From NCBI GenBank assembly GCA_011364925.1, contig RDOA01000027.1, positions 1-45,828 of the forward strand: 45,828 bases of DNA. The letters run 5' to 3'. Made by a program: the position numbers and the translations under genes. Positions within the stretch are counted from its first letter, which is position 1. Each line of letters begins with the position of its first letter. Shown here piece after piece: positions 9,400 through 17,997 of the stretch. The notes under the pieces were generated by a model. That model did no database searches. It was not told the origin of the DNA and saw nothing but the letters and a program-made list of their open reading frames with translations. The stretch is from Promethearchaeota archaeon. GTDB taxonomy: Archaea > Asgardarchaeota > Lokiarchaeia > Sigyniarchaeales > SOKP01.

Positions 9400-10521
9400 A
9401 TGATGTTAATGAATGAACAAGGATTAGAAATTTATAAAAAATTACGCCAACATCTAGATAATCAACCAGTTGGATATCCTGAAACTGAATCTGGAGTTGA
9501 GATTCGAATTTTAGAACACCTTTTCACTCCAGAACAAGCTGAAATTGCACTAACTCTTGGATTTTATCCAGATAAGCTCCAAAAAATCCATAGGAAGTTA
9601 AAAAAATATGGTTTAGAGGAATTAGAACAGAAATTGGACGAGATGTATTTTAATGGTTTAATTAATCGAGGAATTCGAAATGAAAACAATATAGATATCA
9701 AGTATTATGCTTCAGCTCCACTTGCCATTGGTATGTTCGAATACCAATTAAATCGTCTGAAACCTGAATTCTTTAAAGATGTAAAGCAGTATTTCGATGA
9801 AGCATTTATGGAAGAGTATAACAGAATACACATCCCTCAATTGCGTACCATTCCTATAGAGCAAACGGTTGATCACGAGCAAACTATTGCCACATATGAT
9901 GACTTAAAAAAAGTAATTGAAACTATTGGAGGACCAATAGCAGTTGCAGAATGTATTTGTAGAAAGGGTATGGACCTTCTCGGAGAATCATGTAAAAAAA
10001 CTGATTTACGAGAATCTTGTTTTTCCTTCAGGACGGCCGCTAAATTATACATTGAGAAAGGTCTTGGAAGAGAAGTTAGTAAGGAGGAAGCTCTTGATAT
10101 CTTAAAAAAAGCTCAAGAAGATGGTTTAGTTCTTCAACCTGGAAACTCTCAGCGCCCTATGAACATTTGTACATGCTGTGGCTGTTGTTGCGAAGTATTA
10201 ACACATCAAAGCAAACTTGAAGAACCAGCTCAATTCTTTGCAACCAATTTCTATGCTAAAGTTGATCCAAACGAATGTATCGGCTGTGGAACATGCGAAG
10301 AACGATGTAATATGGATGCTGTTCATGTAGAAGATGCTATTGCGGAAGTAAACTTAGCACGTTGCATCGGTTGTGGTGTTTGCGTGCCAACATGTACTTC
10401 CGAAGCAATAAAACTATATAAAAGGGAAGGGGAAACCGTACCACCAAAAAATACCATAGAGACTTACATGGCTATAATGGACAAAAAAGCCGAATTAGCT
10501 AGAATAGAAAAAACCAATTAG
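9400..10521 (+). CDS. 4Fe-4S ferredoxin-domain protein with extra Cys clusters
   Basis: A 373-aa cytoplasmic iron-sulfur protein. Residues 1-150 are helical and look like a winged-helix region. Next comes a cysteine-containing block (CICRKG...C...C), then an unusually dense CTCCGCCC run at about 254-261. The C-terminus holds two classic 4Fe-4S motifs, CIGCGTCEERC and CIGCGVCVPTC. Similar proteins occur in anaerobic bacteria and archaea, where an electron-transfer role is assumed but partners are unknown. It stands alone, divergent from an ArsR-type regulator, and is followed by 568 bp without a clear gene. Confidence 0.8.
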   Translation: MMLMNEQGLEIYKKLRQHLDNQPVGYPETESGVEIRILEHLFTPEQAEIALTLGFYPDKLQKIHRKLKKYGLEELEQKLDEMYFNGLINRGIRNENNIDIKYYASAPLAIGMFEYQLNRLKPEFFKDVKQYFDEAFMEEYNRIHIPQLRTIPIEQTVDHEQTIATYDDLKKVIETIGGPIAVAECICRKGMDLLGESCKKTDLRESCFSFRTAAKLYIEKGLGREVSKEEALDILKKAQEDGLVLQPGNSQRPMNICTCCGCCCEVLTHQSKLEEPAQFFATNFYAKVDPNECIGCGTCEERCNMDAVHVEDAIAEVNLARCIGCGVCVPTCTSEAIKLYKREGETVPPKNTIETYMAIMDKKAELARIEKTN

Positions 10522-10572
10522 TCAAAGAATCGGGAATTAACATTAAAAATCGATTTAACTACCATTTAGATT

Positions 10573-10594
10573 TCGTGAAACAGAAGTTTCACGA
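10573..10594. terminator. Perfect 9-bp inverted repeat after the ferredoxin gene
   Basis: TCGTGAAAC and GTTTCACGA form a 9-bp stem around the tetraloop AGAA, 51 bp past the stop codon of the iron-sulfur protein gene. No clear U-run follows, so it may be an RNA-stabilising hairpin or protein-binding site rather than a terminator. Confidence 0.4.
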
Positions 10595-11089
10595 TCTTAA
10601 ATTATTAATGGCATAATAGTGTTATAAACCATTTATTGGAATCAAGAAATCTAATTGTCCTAATATACAATTTAAGCAATAAATTACGCACTAATTTGAT
10701 TTTTATCATCCCTTTTTGAAAGCTTTTAAAACCCATTAAAAGGGATAAGACGCTATTTTTTGATAAGTATCAGTAAATGACCTTTTATGTTCTCATATTA
10801 CGCATAAATACAAACGAAAACATTTATAAATAAAGTTGATTTTATGTGATTTCAAATAAAGCAATTTACTCAAATAAAAAAAAGTAAAATCTATTAGATA
10901 TTCCGATTAAATCCATAATAATGTTAACCAATTTACAAGATTTCAATATTGAGTTTACAAAAAACTTTGTTAAATTATATACCTATAAAGATGGAACATT
11001 TCGGAATAAGATCTATTTCAACTCTTTTATTTTGAACTATTTTAATAACTACTAAAGTGAAATGATAAATAAATCGAGCATGCGAAGAA
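10595..11089. other. Intergenic region without recognisable gene
   Basis: AT-rich, with stop codons in all frames and no tRNA-like or repeat structure that I can see. TTTATAAATA near 10829 is a plausible TATA box for the downstream methyltransferase/ATP-grasp gene, although 260 bp separate it from the ATG. A short untranslated RNA could be present, but nothing demonstrates one. Confidence 0.4.
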
Positions 11090-13039
11090 ATGAATACTCA
11101 GACTGAAAATAAGATTGGAAAAAATGTCGATTTAAAAAAGAAGGAAAATGAGAATGGTCTATGCCTTGGACCTATAACCAACTTAGAAGAATATGTTAAA
11201 AAAGACTGGTGGAAAAGACTTTTTAATTCCTATTACCTGAAAACCGATGGGGATGTTGTTGAAGATAAAAAAATAACATCATATGAAGCTGATTTGTTTT
11301 CAAGAATATTAAATTTAAATACCGAACATCGTATTTTGGATCTTTGTTGTGGTCAAGGACGCCATTCGATTGAGTTAGCAAAAAGAGGATATAATGATAT
11401 TGAAGGATTAGATCGTTCAAGGTATTTAATACAGAAAGCAAGAAGCACAGCGAAAAAAGAGGCTGTAGTATGCAAATTTCGTGAAGGAGACGCTAGAAAA
11501 TTACCATATTCTCCTGATACTTTTGATTTTATTATGATCTTAGGGAATAGTTTTGGATATTTTGAAGCGATAGATGATGATTTTAAAGTATTAAAAGAAG
11601 CTTTTCGTACTCTTAGACCATGGGGGAAAATTCTAATTGATATTACAGACGGCGAATACGTAAGAAATAATTTTCAGGAGCGTTCATGGGAATGGATTAA
11701 TAAAGAATATTTCGTATGCCGCGAAAGATCTCTGTCTTTAGATAAACAAAGATTAATTTCACGGGAAGTAATCACTCATGTTAATAAGGGAGTTCTCGTA
11801 GATCAATTTTATGGGGAGAGATTATATTCCCAAAATCAAATTTTAGACCTATTAGAAAAAGCAGGTTTTAGTGAAGTAACATTTCATGGGTTTATCAAAC
11901 CCGAATCTCAACGTGATCAAGATTTGGGAATGATGGAAAGAAGGCTTTTGGTAAGTGGTGTCGTAAAAAAAGAGTGGACATCTGTTAAGAAAAAAGCTGT
12001 TCCATCAGACAAAAATATCGTGGTAATTCTAGGAGATCCTAATAAACCAGATTTGCTTAAGCCGCTTACAATCTTTGATGATGATGATCTTTTCACCATT
12101 GATCAGTTGAAAGCAGCTTTAAAAAAGGTTGAGGGATATAATTTTATTTTTTTAGATGAACATGACACTCTAATCCAAGAATTACAAAAATTAAAACATA
12201 AAATTGACTTTGTTTTTAATTTATGCGATGAGGGTTATTACAACGTACCAAGAAATGAGTTACATGTTCCGGCTTTATTAGAGGTACTTAAAATTCCTTA
12301 TTCTGGTTCCGGTCCACAAAGTCTTGCTTTCTGCTACGATAAATCATTAGTAAGAGGTATCGCCAAAGAGTTAGAAATTCCTGTTTCAGAGGCAATTTAC
12401 ATTAAACCCGAGGATAAAATCATTGACTTACCATTATATTTCCCAGCTATAGTTAAACCTAATTTCGGAGATTCTAGTTTTGGTATAACTCAAAAGAGCG
12501 TGGTCAACAATGGAGAAGAACTTCTTAACGCTATAAACGAAATAAGAGAGAAATTTGGGTATGACAAGCCAATTTTAATTGAACAATTCCTCACTGGAAA
12601 GGATCTAACATTAGGAATTATTGGTAACCCTCCTGATAATTATAAAGTTCTCCCAATTATCGAAGAGGATTATTCTGCTTTACCAAATGAATTGCCTAAG
12701 ATATGTGGATATGAAGCTAAATGGTTACCAGATTCACCTTATTGGAATATCACATCAATACTCGCTGAAATTCCAGAAGAAACAAGACTATTTATTGAAT
12801 CTTGTTCCTTAAAATTATTCGAACGGTTAGAATGTAATGACTATGTAAGATTTGATTGGAGACTGGATGGTGAAGGAAATCCAAAACTACTAGAAGTAAA
12901 TCCAAATCCCGGATGGTGTTGGGATGGACACCTAGCCAAAATGGCTAAATTTGCAGATATATCCTATAAAGAGATGTTAAAGATGATTATTGATGCTGTA
13001 GAACGACGTTTAGATATTTCAAAAGAAAAATCAAACTAA
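11090..13039 (+). CDS. Methyltransferase/ATP-grasp ligase fusion
   Basis: A 649-aa two-domain enzyme. Residues 60-290 are a class I SAM-dependent methyltransferase (motif I ILDLCCGQGRHSIELA at 82-97). Residues 310-640 are an ATP-grasp ligase of the D-alanine-D-alanine-ligase type: SGSGPQSLAFCYDK at the substrate lobe, IVKPNFGDSSFG for ATP binding, IEQFLTGKDLTLG, and the metal-binding FDWRLDGEGNPKLLEVNPNPG near the end. ATP-grasp enzymes of this type join a carboxylate to an amine. With a methylase attached, a modified amino-acid or peptide product is plausible. The permease gene starts 12 bp downstream, so the pair is probably an operon that makes and moves the product. Confidence 0.8.
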   Translation: MNTQTENKIGKNVDLKKKENENGLCLGPITNLEEYVKKDWWKRLFNSYYLKTDGDVVEDKKITSYEADLFSRILNLNTEHRILDLCCGQGRHSIELAKRGYNDIEGLDRSRYLIQKARSTAKKEAVVCKFREGDARKLPYSPDTFDFIMILGNSFGYFEAIDDDFKVLKEAFRTLRPWGKILIDITDGEYVRNNFQERSWEWINKEYFVCRERSLSLDKQRLISREVITHVNKGVLVDQFYGERLYSQNQILDLLEKAGFSEVTFHGFIKPESQRDQDLGMMERRLLVSGVVKKEWTSVKKKAVPSDKNIVVILGDPNKPDLLKPLTIFDDDDLFTIDQLKAALKKVEGYNFIFLDEHDTLIQELQKLKHKIDFVFNLCDEGYYNVPRNELHVPALLEVLKIPYSGSGPQSLAFCYDKSLVRGIAKELEIPVSEAIYIKPEDKIIDLPLYFPAIVKPNFGDSSFGITQKSVVNNGEELLNAINEIREKFGYDKPILIEQFLTGKDLTLGIIGNPPDNYKVLPIIEEDYSALPNELPKICGYEAKWLPDSPYWNITSILAEIPEETRLFIESCSLKLFERLECNDYVRFDWRLDGEGNPKLLEVNPNPGWCWDGHLAKMAKFADISYKEMLKMIIDAVERRLDISKEKSN

Positions 13040-13051
13040 CTGCTACTTAAT

Positions 13052-14344
13052 ATGGATCTTTTACTTCTTATAACCATTTTTATAATTTTTTTTATAATTC
13101 TAATTAGTTATTCTATAAAAGATTTAGATTTTGTAGCTATTTCATTTATTGGTTGCTTAATCGCGGGTACGATAACTGGATTAAGTAAAGGCTTAAACAT
13201 TTTTGATTTTATCAATTACATTGAATGGGAGGCCATAATAGTAATCTTATGCATGAGCATAATCACTAAAATTGCCCAAGATTCAAATATTTTAGAATTT
13301 TTAGCCGTTAAACTTTTTAAAATATCAAAAGGGAGCAGAACAATATTTTTTTATTTGATTTGCATTATAACAACACTTTTAGCATCGATTATCAGTGATG
13401 CAGTAGTAGTTCTGATATTAGCTCCAGTAGTAATCAGACTTTGTCGCTTCTTACAGATAAAAGCTGGTACATATTTACTTGGAATAACTATTTGTATTAA
13501 TATTGGTTCAATTATAACACCGTTTTCGAGTGGAGAAAACATAATTATTTCCACCCAATTTGGGCTTGACACATTATATTTTATACAGTATTACTGGATC
13601 TTTTCTTTTTTCTTATTATTTGTTACGGCCTTTTTAATAGATAGATTACTCTTACGTAAAGAGCCTGTTATTGATGACTTTAATAAAAAAAAGGTATTAG
13701 ATTTAATAAATGCTGATGTAATGATTTCTAATAAAAAGATGTTCTATTTTAACAGTGTAGCAATAATTATTACAGTTGTGTTATTTGCGGTTTTACCGTT
13801 GCTTTACTTAACAGCGGCATTTTCAGCATTCATCCTAATTTTAGTTAATAAAAAGTTCACACGTAAGAAAACTGGTGAATTTTTTGTAGATATTGAATGG
13901 GAAATTATCTTTTTCTTTATATCTTTATATGTTGTAATTGGGTGTCTCTTAGAAGCTGGTTTTAATGATCTATTTAGCGGGATACCCTTTTATTTATTAA
14001 CTCCTCTTCTTCTAAGTTTATCTATTCTGATCATAGTTAGCTTAATTTCTGGTTTTGTAGCAAACACTCCGACTGCATTGGTTTTTATTCCCATTATTAG
14101 CTTATTACTTAAGGACTTTCCTTCGGTTCCCTTATTCTTTGCATTTATCATTGGAATAAATATTGGGGGTAATTTAATTCCCCAAGGAGCTGCATGTGAT
14201 ATGATAACTCTCAAAATTGCTCAAAAGAACAATGTTGAAAACCTTAGTTATAAAAGATTATTAAAGGTAGGTGGATCCATGGCAATCGTTCATATAATCC
14301 TCTCGATAGGATACTTATCAATTTTAACATTATTTTATGGCTAA
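13052..14344 (+). CDS. Ion-transporter-superfamily permease (ArsB/NhaD/CitM-like)
   Basis: A 430-aa integral membrane protein with about 11-12 hydrophobic segments. It has the internally duplicated layout of the ion transporter (IT) superfamily: a conserved loop after the SDAVVVLILAPVVI helix in the first half, and FVANTPTALVFIPII followed by GGNLIPQGAACDMITL in the second half. IT permeases move anions, dicarboxylates, arsenite or sodium; the substrate here cannot be read. It follows the methyltransferase/ATP-grasp gene by 12 bp and is probably translated from the same message, so export or import of that enzyme's product or substrate is a reasonable guess. Confidence 0.75.
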   Translation: MDLLLLITIFIIFFIILISYSIKDLDFVAISFIGCLIAGTITGLSKGLNIFDFINYIEWEAIIVILCMSIITKIAQDSNILEFLAVKLFKISKGSRTIFFYLICIITTLLASIISDAVVVLILAPVVIRLCRFLQIKAGTYLLGITICINIGSIITPFSSGENIIISTQFGLDTLYFIQYYWIFSFFLLFVTAFLIDRLLLRKEPVIDDFNKKKVLDLINADVMISNKKMFYFNSVAIIITVVLFAVLPLLYLTAAFSAFILILVNKKFTRKKTGEFFVDIEWEIIFFFISLYVVIGCLLEAGFNDLFSGIPFYLLTPLLLSLSILIIVSLISGFVANTPTALVFIPIISLLLKDFPSVPLFFAFIIGINIGGNLIPQGAACDMITLKIAQKNNVENLSYKRLLKVGGSMAIVHIILSIGYLSILTLFYG

Positions 14345-14391
14345 TTAGCGGAAAGATTCATTCTAAGAGTATCTTTATAATTAGATAATAA

Positions 14392-15156
14392 TTAGGAATG
14401 CTTATTCATTCTTTTTTTAGCCACATATTCTTTAAATTTTCTCTCTCTTTCAAGATCGTCTAGATCAAACTCAACCTTAAAAGTGGGTTTTATTAATTTA
14501 TTAAAAATGAAGGGAACTAATCCAATGAACAAGAGATATAATCCTAAGATAGCATAAATTATTAGACTGAAGTTAGCATAATCTAAAGCATCAAAAGGGA
14601 TGATAAAATCAACAAAATACTCCGTAGTTTCGTTATATACTACAGTATCATTTTTCATTACAAAATGATATGTCACCTTTCCTGTTGAATTGCACACATC
14701 TCCTTTTTTCATCATATAACCCGAATTAAAGTAAATATTTGAGATGGGATTTTTATAAGACTCAGAATCATGTTCAATTACTCTTAAGTTTTTTAGATGC
14801 AATTGCCATCTAAAAGAGAATCCTATTGTTTCTATGTTTTCGCTAGCAATCATAGAAATAGAAGTATAAACCATATACCCAAACATTACATCTCCGGTTT
14901 GGACATCCTTGAAAGCTGTTCGAACGATATCAAGTTCTACAAGAATCCCCGCAGATTCGTTTCTATAATCATTTATATAGGTCTTTTCAGCATGAAAATA
15001 ACCTATATGGAATGTTTGCTCAACTTTAGTAGTATCAAACCAAAAAGGGATATATGGAAGTAATAATGAAATTGTTATAAGAGTTAAAAAAATGTAAGCT
15101 CTATTTCTTTTTTTAAAACCCGCATTTATTTTATCTACAATTTCTTTATCGTTCAA
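14392..15156 (-). CDS. Two-TM protein with extracytoplasmic domain
   Basis: I do not recognise the family. The 254-aa protein has a basic N-terminus, a TM segment at about 19-37, an extracytoplasmic domain of about 150 residues, and a second TM at about 200-222. The C-terminal tail is cytoplasmic and basic (ERERKFKEYVAKKRM). Asparagine-X-Ser/Thr sites (NES, NST, NDT, NET, NFS) suggest it may be N-glycosylated. It is convergent with the permease gene at 13052. Confidence 0.55.
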   Translation of the reverse strand: MNDKEIVDKINAGFKKRNRAYIFLTLITISLLLPYIPFWFDTTKVEQTFHIGYFHAEKTYINDYRNESAGILVELDIVRTAFKDVQTGDVMFGYMVYTSISMIASENIETIGFSFRWQLHLKNLRVIEHDSESYKNPISNIYFNSGYMMKKGDVCNSTGKVTYHFVMKNDTVVYNETTEYFVDFIIPFDALDYANFSLIIYAILGLYLLFIGLVPFIFNKLIKPTFKVEFDLDDLERERKFKEYVAKKRMNKHS

Positions 15157-15429
15157 CTTTTTTACCCAGAAACAGGGTTTACTGCTTCCTTAAATTTAAT
15201 ATGCATGAAAACTCATCTAAACTTAAAAACATTTCTTCAAGTTTCATCTTTAGGCTCTTGGTCATTTTCTAAACTCGGAAAAATAAAGTTAAGTTCGATT
15301 TTGACACCCTTTTTTAAAGAACTTGAGTTCTTCTGAGACTAATTATATTTAGGAATTATTAAATATATCAAGAACATTCTATTGATTAGTTGTTATTTTG
15401 AAAACTTTATTTTGTTGAGATGAGATTTA

Positions 15430-16221
15430 ATGGATTATGAAGATATATTGTTTGAAAAGAAAGATGGAATTGCTAGGATAACCATCAATCGTCCTCAACG
15501 TTATAACGCTTGTACGCAACAGACCGTCCATGAACTGATTGACGCGTTTAATCGATGTATGGAAGATGAAATAGGTGTTGTTGTGTTTACTGGTGCTGGA
15601 GAAAAGGCATTTTGCACAGGAGGAGATCAGACCACCCGTGAAAAAGGAGGCTACAAAGGAGGTTACATGCTACCATTAGAGGTGGGCTGGCAACATGTGA
15701 CTCGATTAATTCGTACTTTACCCAAACCTGTCATCGCTCGAGTAAATGGATACGCGATTGGGGGAGGTCATGTGTGGCATGTTGCATGTGATCTAAGTAT
15801 TGCTGCAGAACACGCTCAACTTGGACAAGCAGGTCCCCGTGTTGGCTCATTTGATCCTGGATATGGAACGGGAGATCTAATGCGTGCTGTTGGAGTAAAA
15901 CGAGCGAAAGAGATATGGTTTCTTTGTCGTAGATATACTGCTCAACAAGCTCTAAATATGGGTTTAGTTAATGCAGTAGTACCATACGAAAAATTAGATG
16001 AAGAAGTTGAAAAATGGTGCCAAGAAATATTAGAAAAAAGCCCGACTGCTTTGAAGATGTTGAAATTTGCGTTCCTCGCCGAATCAGATGGGACGCACGG
16101 TATTACACAATTAGGTGTTGGAGGGTTGTCTCTCTATTATGGTACTGAAGAAGCTGTGGAAGGTAAAGATGCGTTTGTAGAAAAACGCAAAGCAGATTTT
16201 ATGAAATTTAGGAAGAAGTGA
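15430..16221 (+). CDS. Crotonase-family enzyme, MenB/BadI-like
   Basis: A 263-aa crotonase-fold enzyme acting on acyl-CoA esters. It shares signatures with dihydroxynaphthoyl-CoA synthase (MenB) and 2-ketocyclohexanecarboxyl-CoA hydrolase (BadI): FCTGGDQ, NGYAIGGGHVWHVACDL (oxyanion-hole region), GSFDPGYGT, KRAKEIWFLCRRY, and a C-terminal EKRKADFMKF. The GSFDPGYGT form and the ending resemble BadI slightly more than MenB. No other menaquinone genes are visible. The dehydrogenase gene starts 7 bp downstream, so the two form an operon for acyl-CoA conversion, perhaps ring or branched-acid breakdown. The exact substrate is uncertain. Confidence 0.8.
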   Translation: MDYEDILFEKKDGIARITINRPQRYNACTQQTVHELIDAFNRCMEDEIGVVVFTGAGEKAFCTGGDQTTREKGGYKGGYMLPLEVGWQHVTRLIRTLPKPVIARVNGYAIGGGHVWHVACDLSIAAEHAQLGQAGPRVGSFDPGYGTGDLMRAVGVKRAKEIWFLCRRYTAQQALNMGLVNAVVPYEKLDEEVEKWCQEILEKSPTALKMLKFAFLAESDGTHGITQLGVGGLSLYYGTEEAVEGKDAFVEKRKADFMKFRKK

Positions 16222-16228
16222 GGAGATA

Positions 16229-17080
16229 ATGGAAATCAAAAATGTATGCGTAATTGGTGCTGGAGTGATGGGCTCAGGAATCGCACAGTTAGCTTCAATA
16301 TATGGATATCAAGTAAATTTAGTCGATATTAATGAAAACATTCTAGAAAAGGCGAAGAGCAGTATCGAAAAGAACTTGAATAGATTTTTCGTGGCAAAAG
16401 GAAAAATCTCCGATAATGAAGCGGAAGAAATTCTTAATAGAATCCGATTAGTAGCGGAAAGAGAAGACGCGATAACGGATGTTCAAATCGTAATTGAAGC
16501 TGTCTTTGAGGATATGGATTTAAAACAGCAGCTATTTTCCGAGCTTGATGAAAAATGCGATGAGGACATCATACTAGCGTCTAATACTTCATCATTGAGT
16601 ATAACCGATATTGGAACAAAAGCAAAAAATCAAGAGAGAATAATAGGAATTCATTTCTTTAATCCTGCTCCAGTAATGAAATTAATAGAATTAATTAAAG
16701 GAAAAAACACTTCAAATGATGTTTTGGAAACCGCCATGAAATTTTCTGAAAGTTTGAATAAAACCGTTGTTACTGTAAACGATTCGCCTGGATTTATAAC
16801 AACTAGACTAATTTATGTTTTATGCAACGAGGCAATAAACATGAAGAAAGAGGGTATTGCGAGCACTGAAGATATTGATACTGCGGTAAAATTAGCTTTT
16901 AACTTTCCAATGGGACCGTTGGAACTGTCTGATTTAGTAGGTAATGACATTTATCTTCACATTGGAGAATATTTGGCCAAAGAACTGGGAGAACATTATC
17001 AACCAAGTCCATTATTAACGAAAATGGTCAAAGACAATTATTTTGGTCGAAAAACAAATAAGGGATTCTATAATTATTAA
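16229..17080 (+). CDS. hbd: 3-hydroxyacyl-CoA (3-hydroxybutyryl-CoA) dehydrogenase
   Basis: Oxidises 3-hydroxyacyl-CoA to 3-ketoacyl-CoA with NAD(P). The 283-aa protein has the Rossmann motif GAGVMGSGIAQ near the start, the SNTSSLSI segment, the catalytic HFFNPAPVMKLIE region, the NDSPGFITTR hinge, and the helical C-terminal domain (FPMGPLELSDLVG). The length and all motifs are normal for a single-function enzyme. A GAGGAG Shine-Dalgarno lies just before the ATG, seven bases after the MenB/BadI-like gene. The two probably work in sequence. Confidence 0.92.
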   Translation: MEIKNVCVIGAGVMGSGIAQLASIYGYQVNLVDINENILEKAKSSIEKNLNRFFVAKGKISDNEAEEILNRIRLVAEREDAITDVQIVIEAVFEDMDLKQQLFSELDEKCDEDIILASNTSSLSITDIGTKAKNQERIIGIHFFNPAPVMKLIELIKGKNTSNDVLETAMKFSESLNKTVVTVNDSPGFITTRLIYVLCNEAINMKKEGIASTEDIDTAVKLAFNFPMGPLELSDLVGNDIYLHIGEYLAKELGEHYQPSPLLTKMVKDNYFGRKTNKGFYNY

Positions 17081-17108
17081 AAATTTTTAAGAATTAAAAA
17101 AAAAAGGC

Positions 17109-17354
17109 TTAGAAGTATCCATAATTCCCATAATAAACATTTCTTTTCGCAACATCCGGGGAAACTAACTCTTCCAGATATTTTGCGTTATATTTTCCTT
17201 TCTTTAACAATTTTAATAACGCTTTTTTAACTGGCTTTTGTTCTTCCTGTGGTTTCGCAAGTTCAGCTTGGTCTTTTTTAAGTGGAAATTCCTCTAAAAC
17301 TACTACTTCAAATCTTAATTCCGGTTCCACTTTCTTTAAAAGCACTTGTTCCAT
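17109..17354 (-). CDS. Small lysine/glutamate-rich protein
   Basis: Unknown function, 81 aa. A strand-like N-terminus is followed by a proline/glutamine-rich middle and a lysine-rich stretch (KKALLKLLKKGKYNAKYLEE), then a tyrosine-rich end (VYYGNYGYF). A strong Shine-Dalgarno (AAGGAGGT) sits eight bases before the ATG, which supports a real gene. It is probably co-transcribed with the similar-sized gene just upstream and converges on the dehydrogenase gene. Confidence 0.6.
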   Translation of the reverse strand: MEQVLLKKVEPELRFEVVVLEEFPLKKDQAELAKPQEEQKPVKKALLKLLKKGKYNAKYLEELVSPDVAKRNVYYGNYGYF

Positions 17355-17380
17355 GATGATTTACCTCCTTTTTGTAATTT

Positions 17381-17608
17381 TTATAGATCTTTTAAGCCAA
17401 ATTTGAATTTGTCAGGATTTAAATAATAATATCCTTCCGATTTTTTCCATCTTTTAAGCGATCGATCTTTATCAACCTGCTCCAATTCTTCTTTTTCAAA
17501 GGGGAATTTTACAGGCTCAAGTTTTACCTCATCTCTGAGACTTTCCTTCAAAACTTCATATAAAGACTGATCTAACTCAAAATTGACTCTACTTTTACTT
17601 TCTACCAT
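17381..17608 (-). CDS. Small charged protein, upstream partner
   Basis: Unknown function, 75 aa from ATG 17608. An in-frame GTG at 17620 exists, but that GTG is part of the AGAGGTGG Shine-Dalgarno serving the ATG. The protein is rich in lysine, glutamate and aromatic residues (KRWKKSEGYYYLNPDKFKFG). A 5-bp inverted repeat (CCCGA/TCGGG, 17625-17641) lies in the leader. The next small gene starts 26 bp downstream, so the two are likely expressed and may act together. Confidence 0.55.
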   Translation of the reverse strand: MVESKSRVNFELDQSLYEVLKESLRDEVKLEPVKFPFEKEELEQVDKDRSLKRWKKSEGYYYLNPDKFKFGLKDL

Positions 17609-17814
17609 GTATTTCGCCACCTCTCCCGATAGTTTTTCGGGTTTTCGTTAATATAAAATAGGGTAATAGTATATATTTAGTTTTTAATTGCGAACTTGAA
17701 TTGGACTTTTAAATTATGATTAAACCGTTCCAATATTTAATTATTTAAGGGGAAATAGTGAGTTTTTTTTAGGGTAGTATTTTTAATTATTGTTAATCAA
17801 TTCAATTTTAGATA

Positions 17815-17997
17815 GTGAAAATAGTGCCAAACAAGGAAATAATATGTGAAAATTGCGGAGAAAATCCCAATGGTATGATTTATGAATGTTATGAGTGTAG
17901 TAACCAAATTTGTGATAACTGTGCTAACATTTGTGACAAATGCAATGAAAGTTTCTGTGATGGTTGTTATCACGATCATATAATCGCTTGTAAATAA
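17815..17997 (+). CDS. Cysteine-rich zinc-binding miniprotein
   Basis: A 60-aa protein with about eleven cysteines and histidines arranged in CxxC pairs (CENCGENP, CYECSNQICDNC, CDKCNESFCDGC, then HDH), like cross-brace B-box or RING-like zinc fingers. Two zinc ions are probably bound. The start is GTG (17815); a second GTG at 17824 is equally possible. The stop codon abuts the ATG of the DUF123 gene with no spacer, so translation of the two is probably coupled. The role is unknown; nucleic-acid or protein binding would fit. Confidence 0.65.
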   Translation: MKIVPNKEIICENCGENPNGMIYECYECSNQICDNCANICDKCNESFCDGCYHDHIIACK

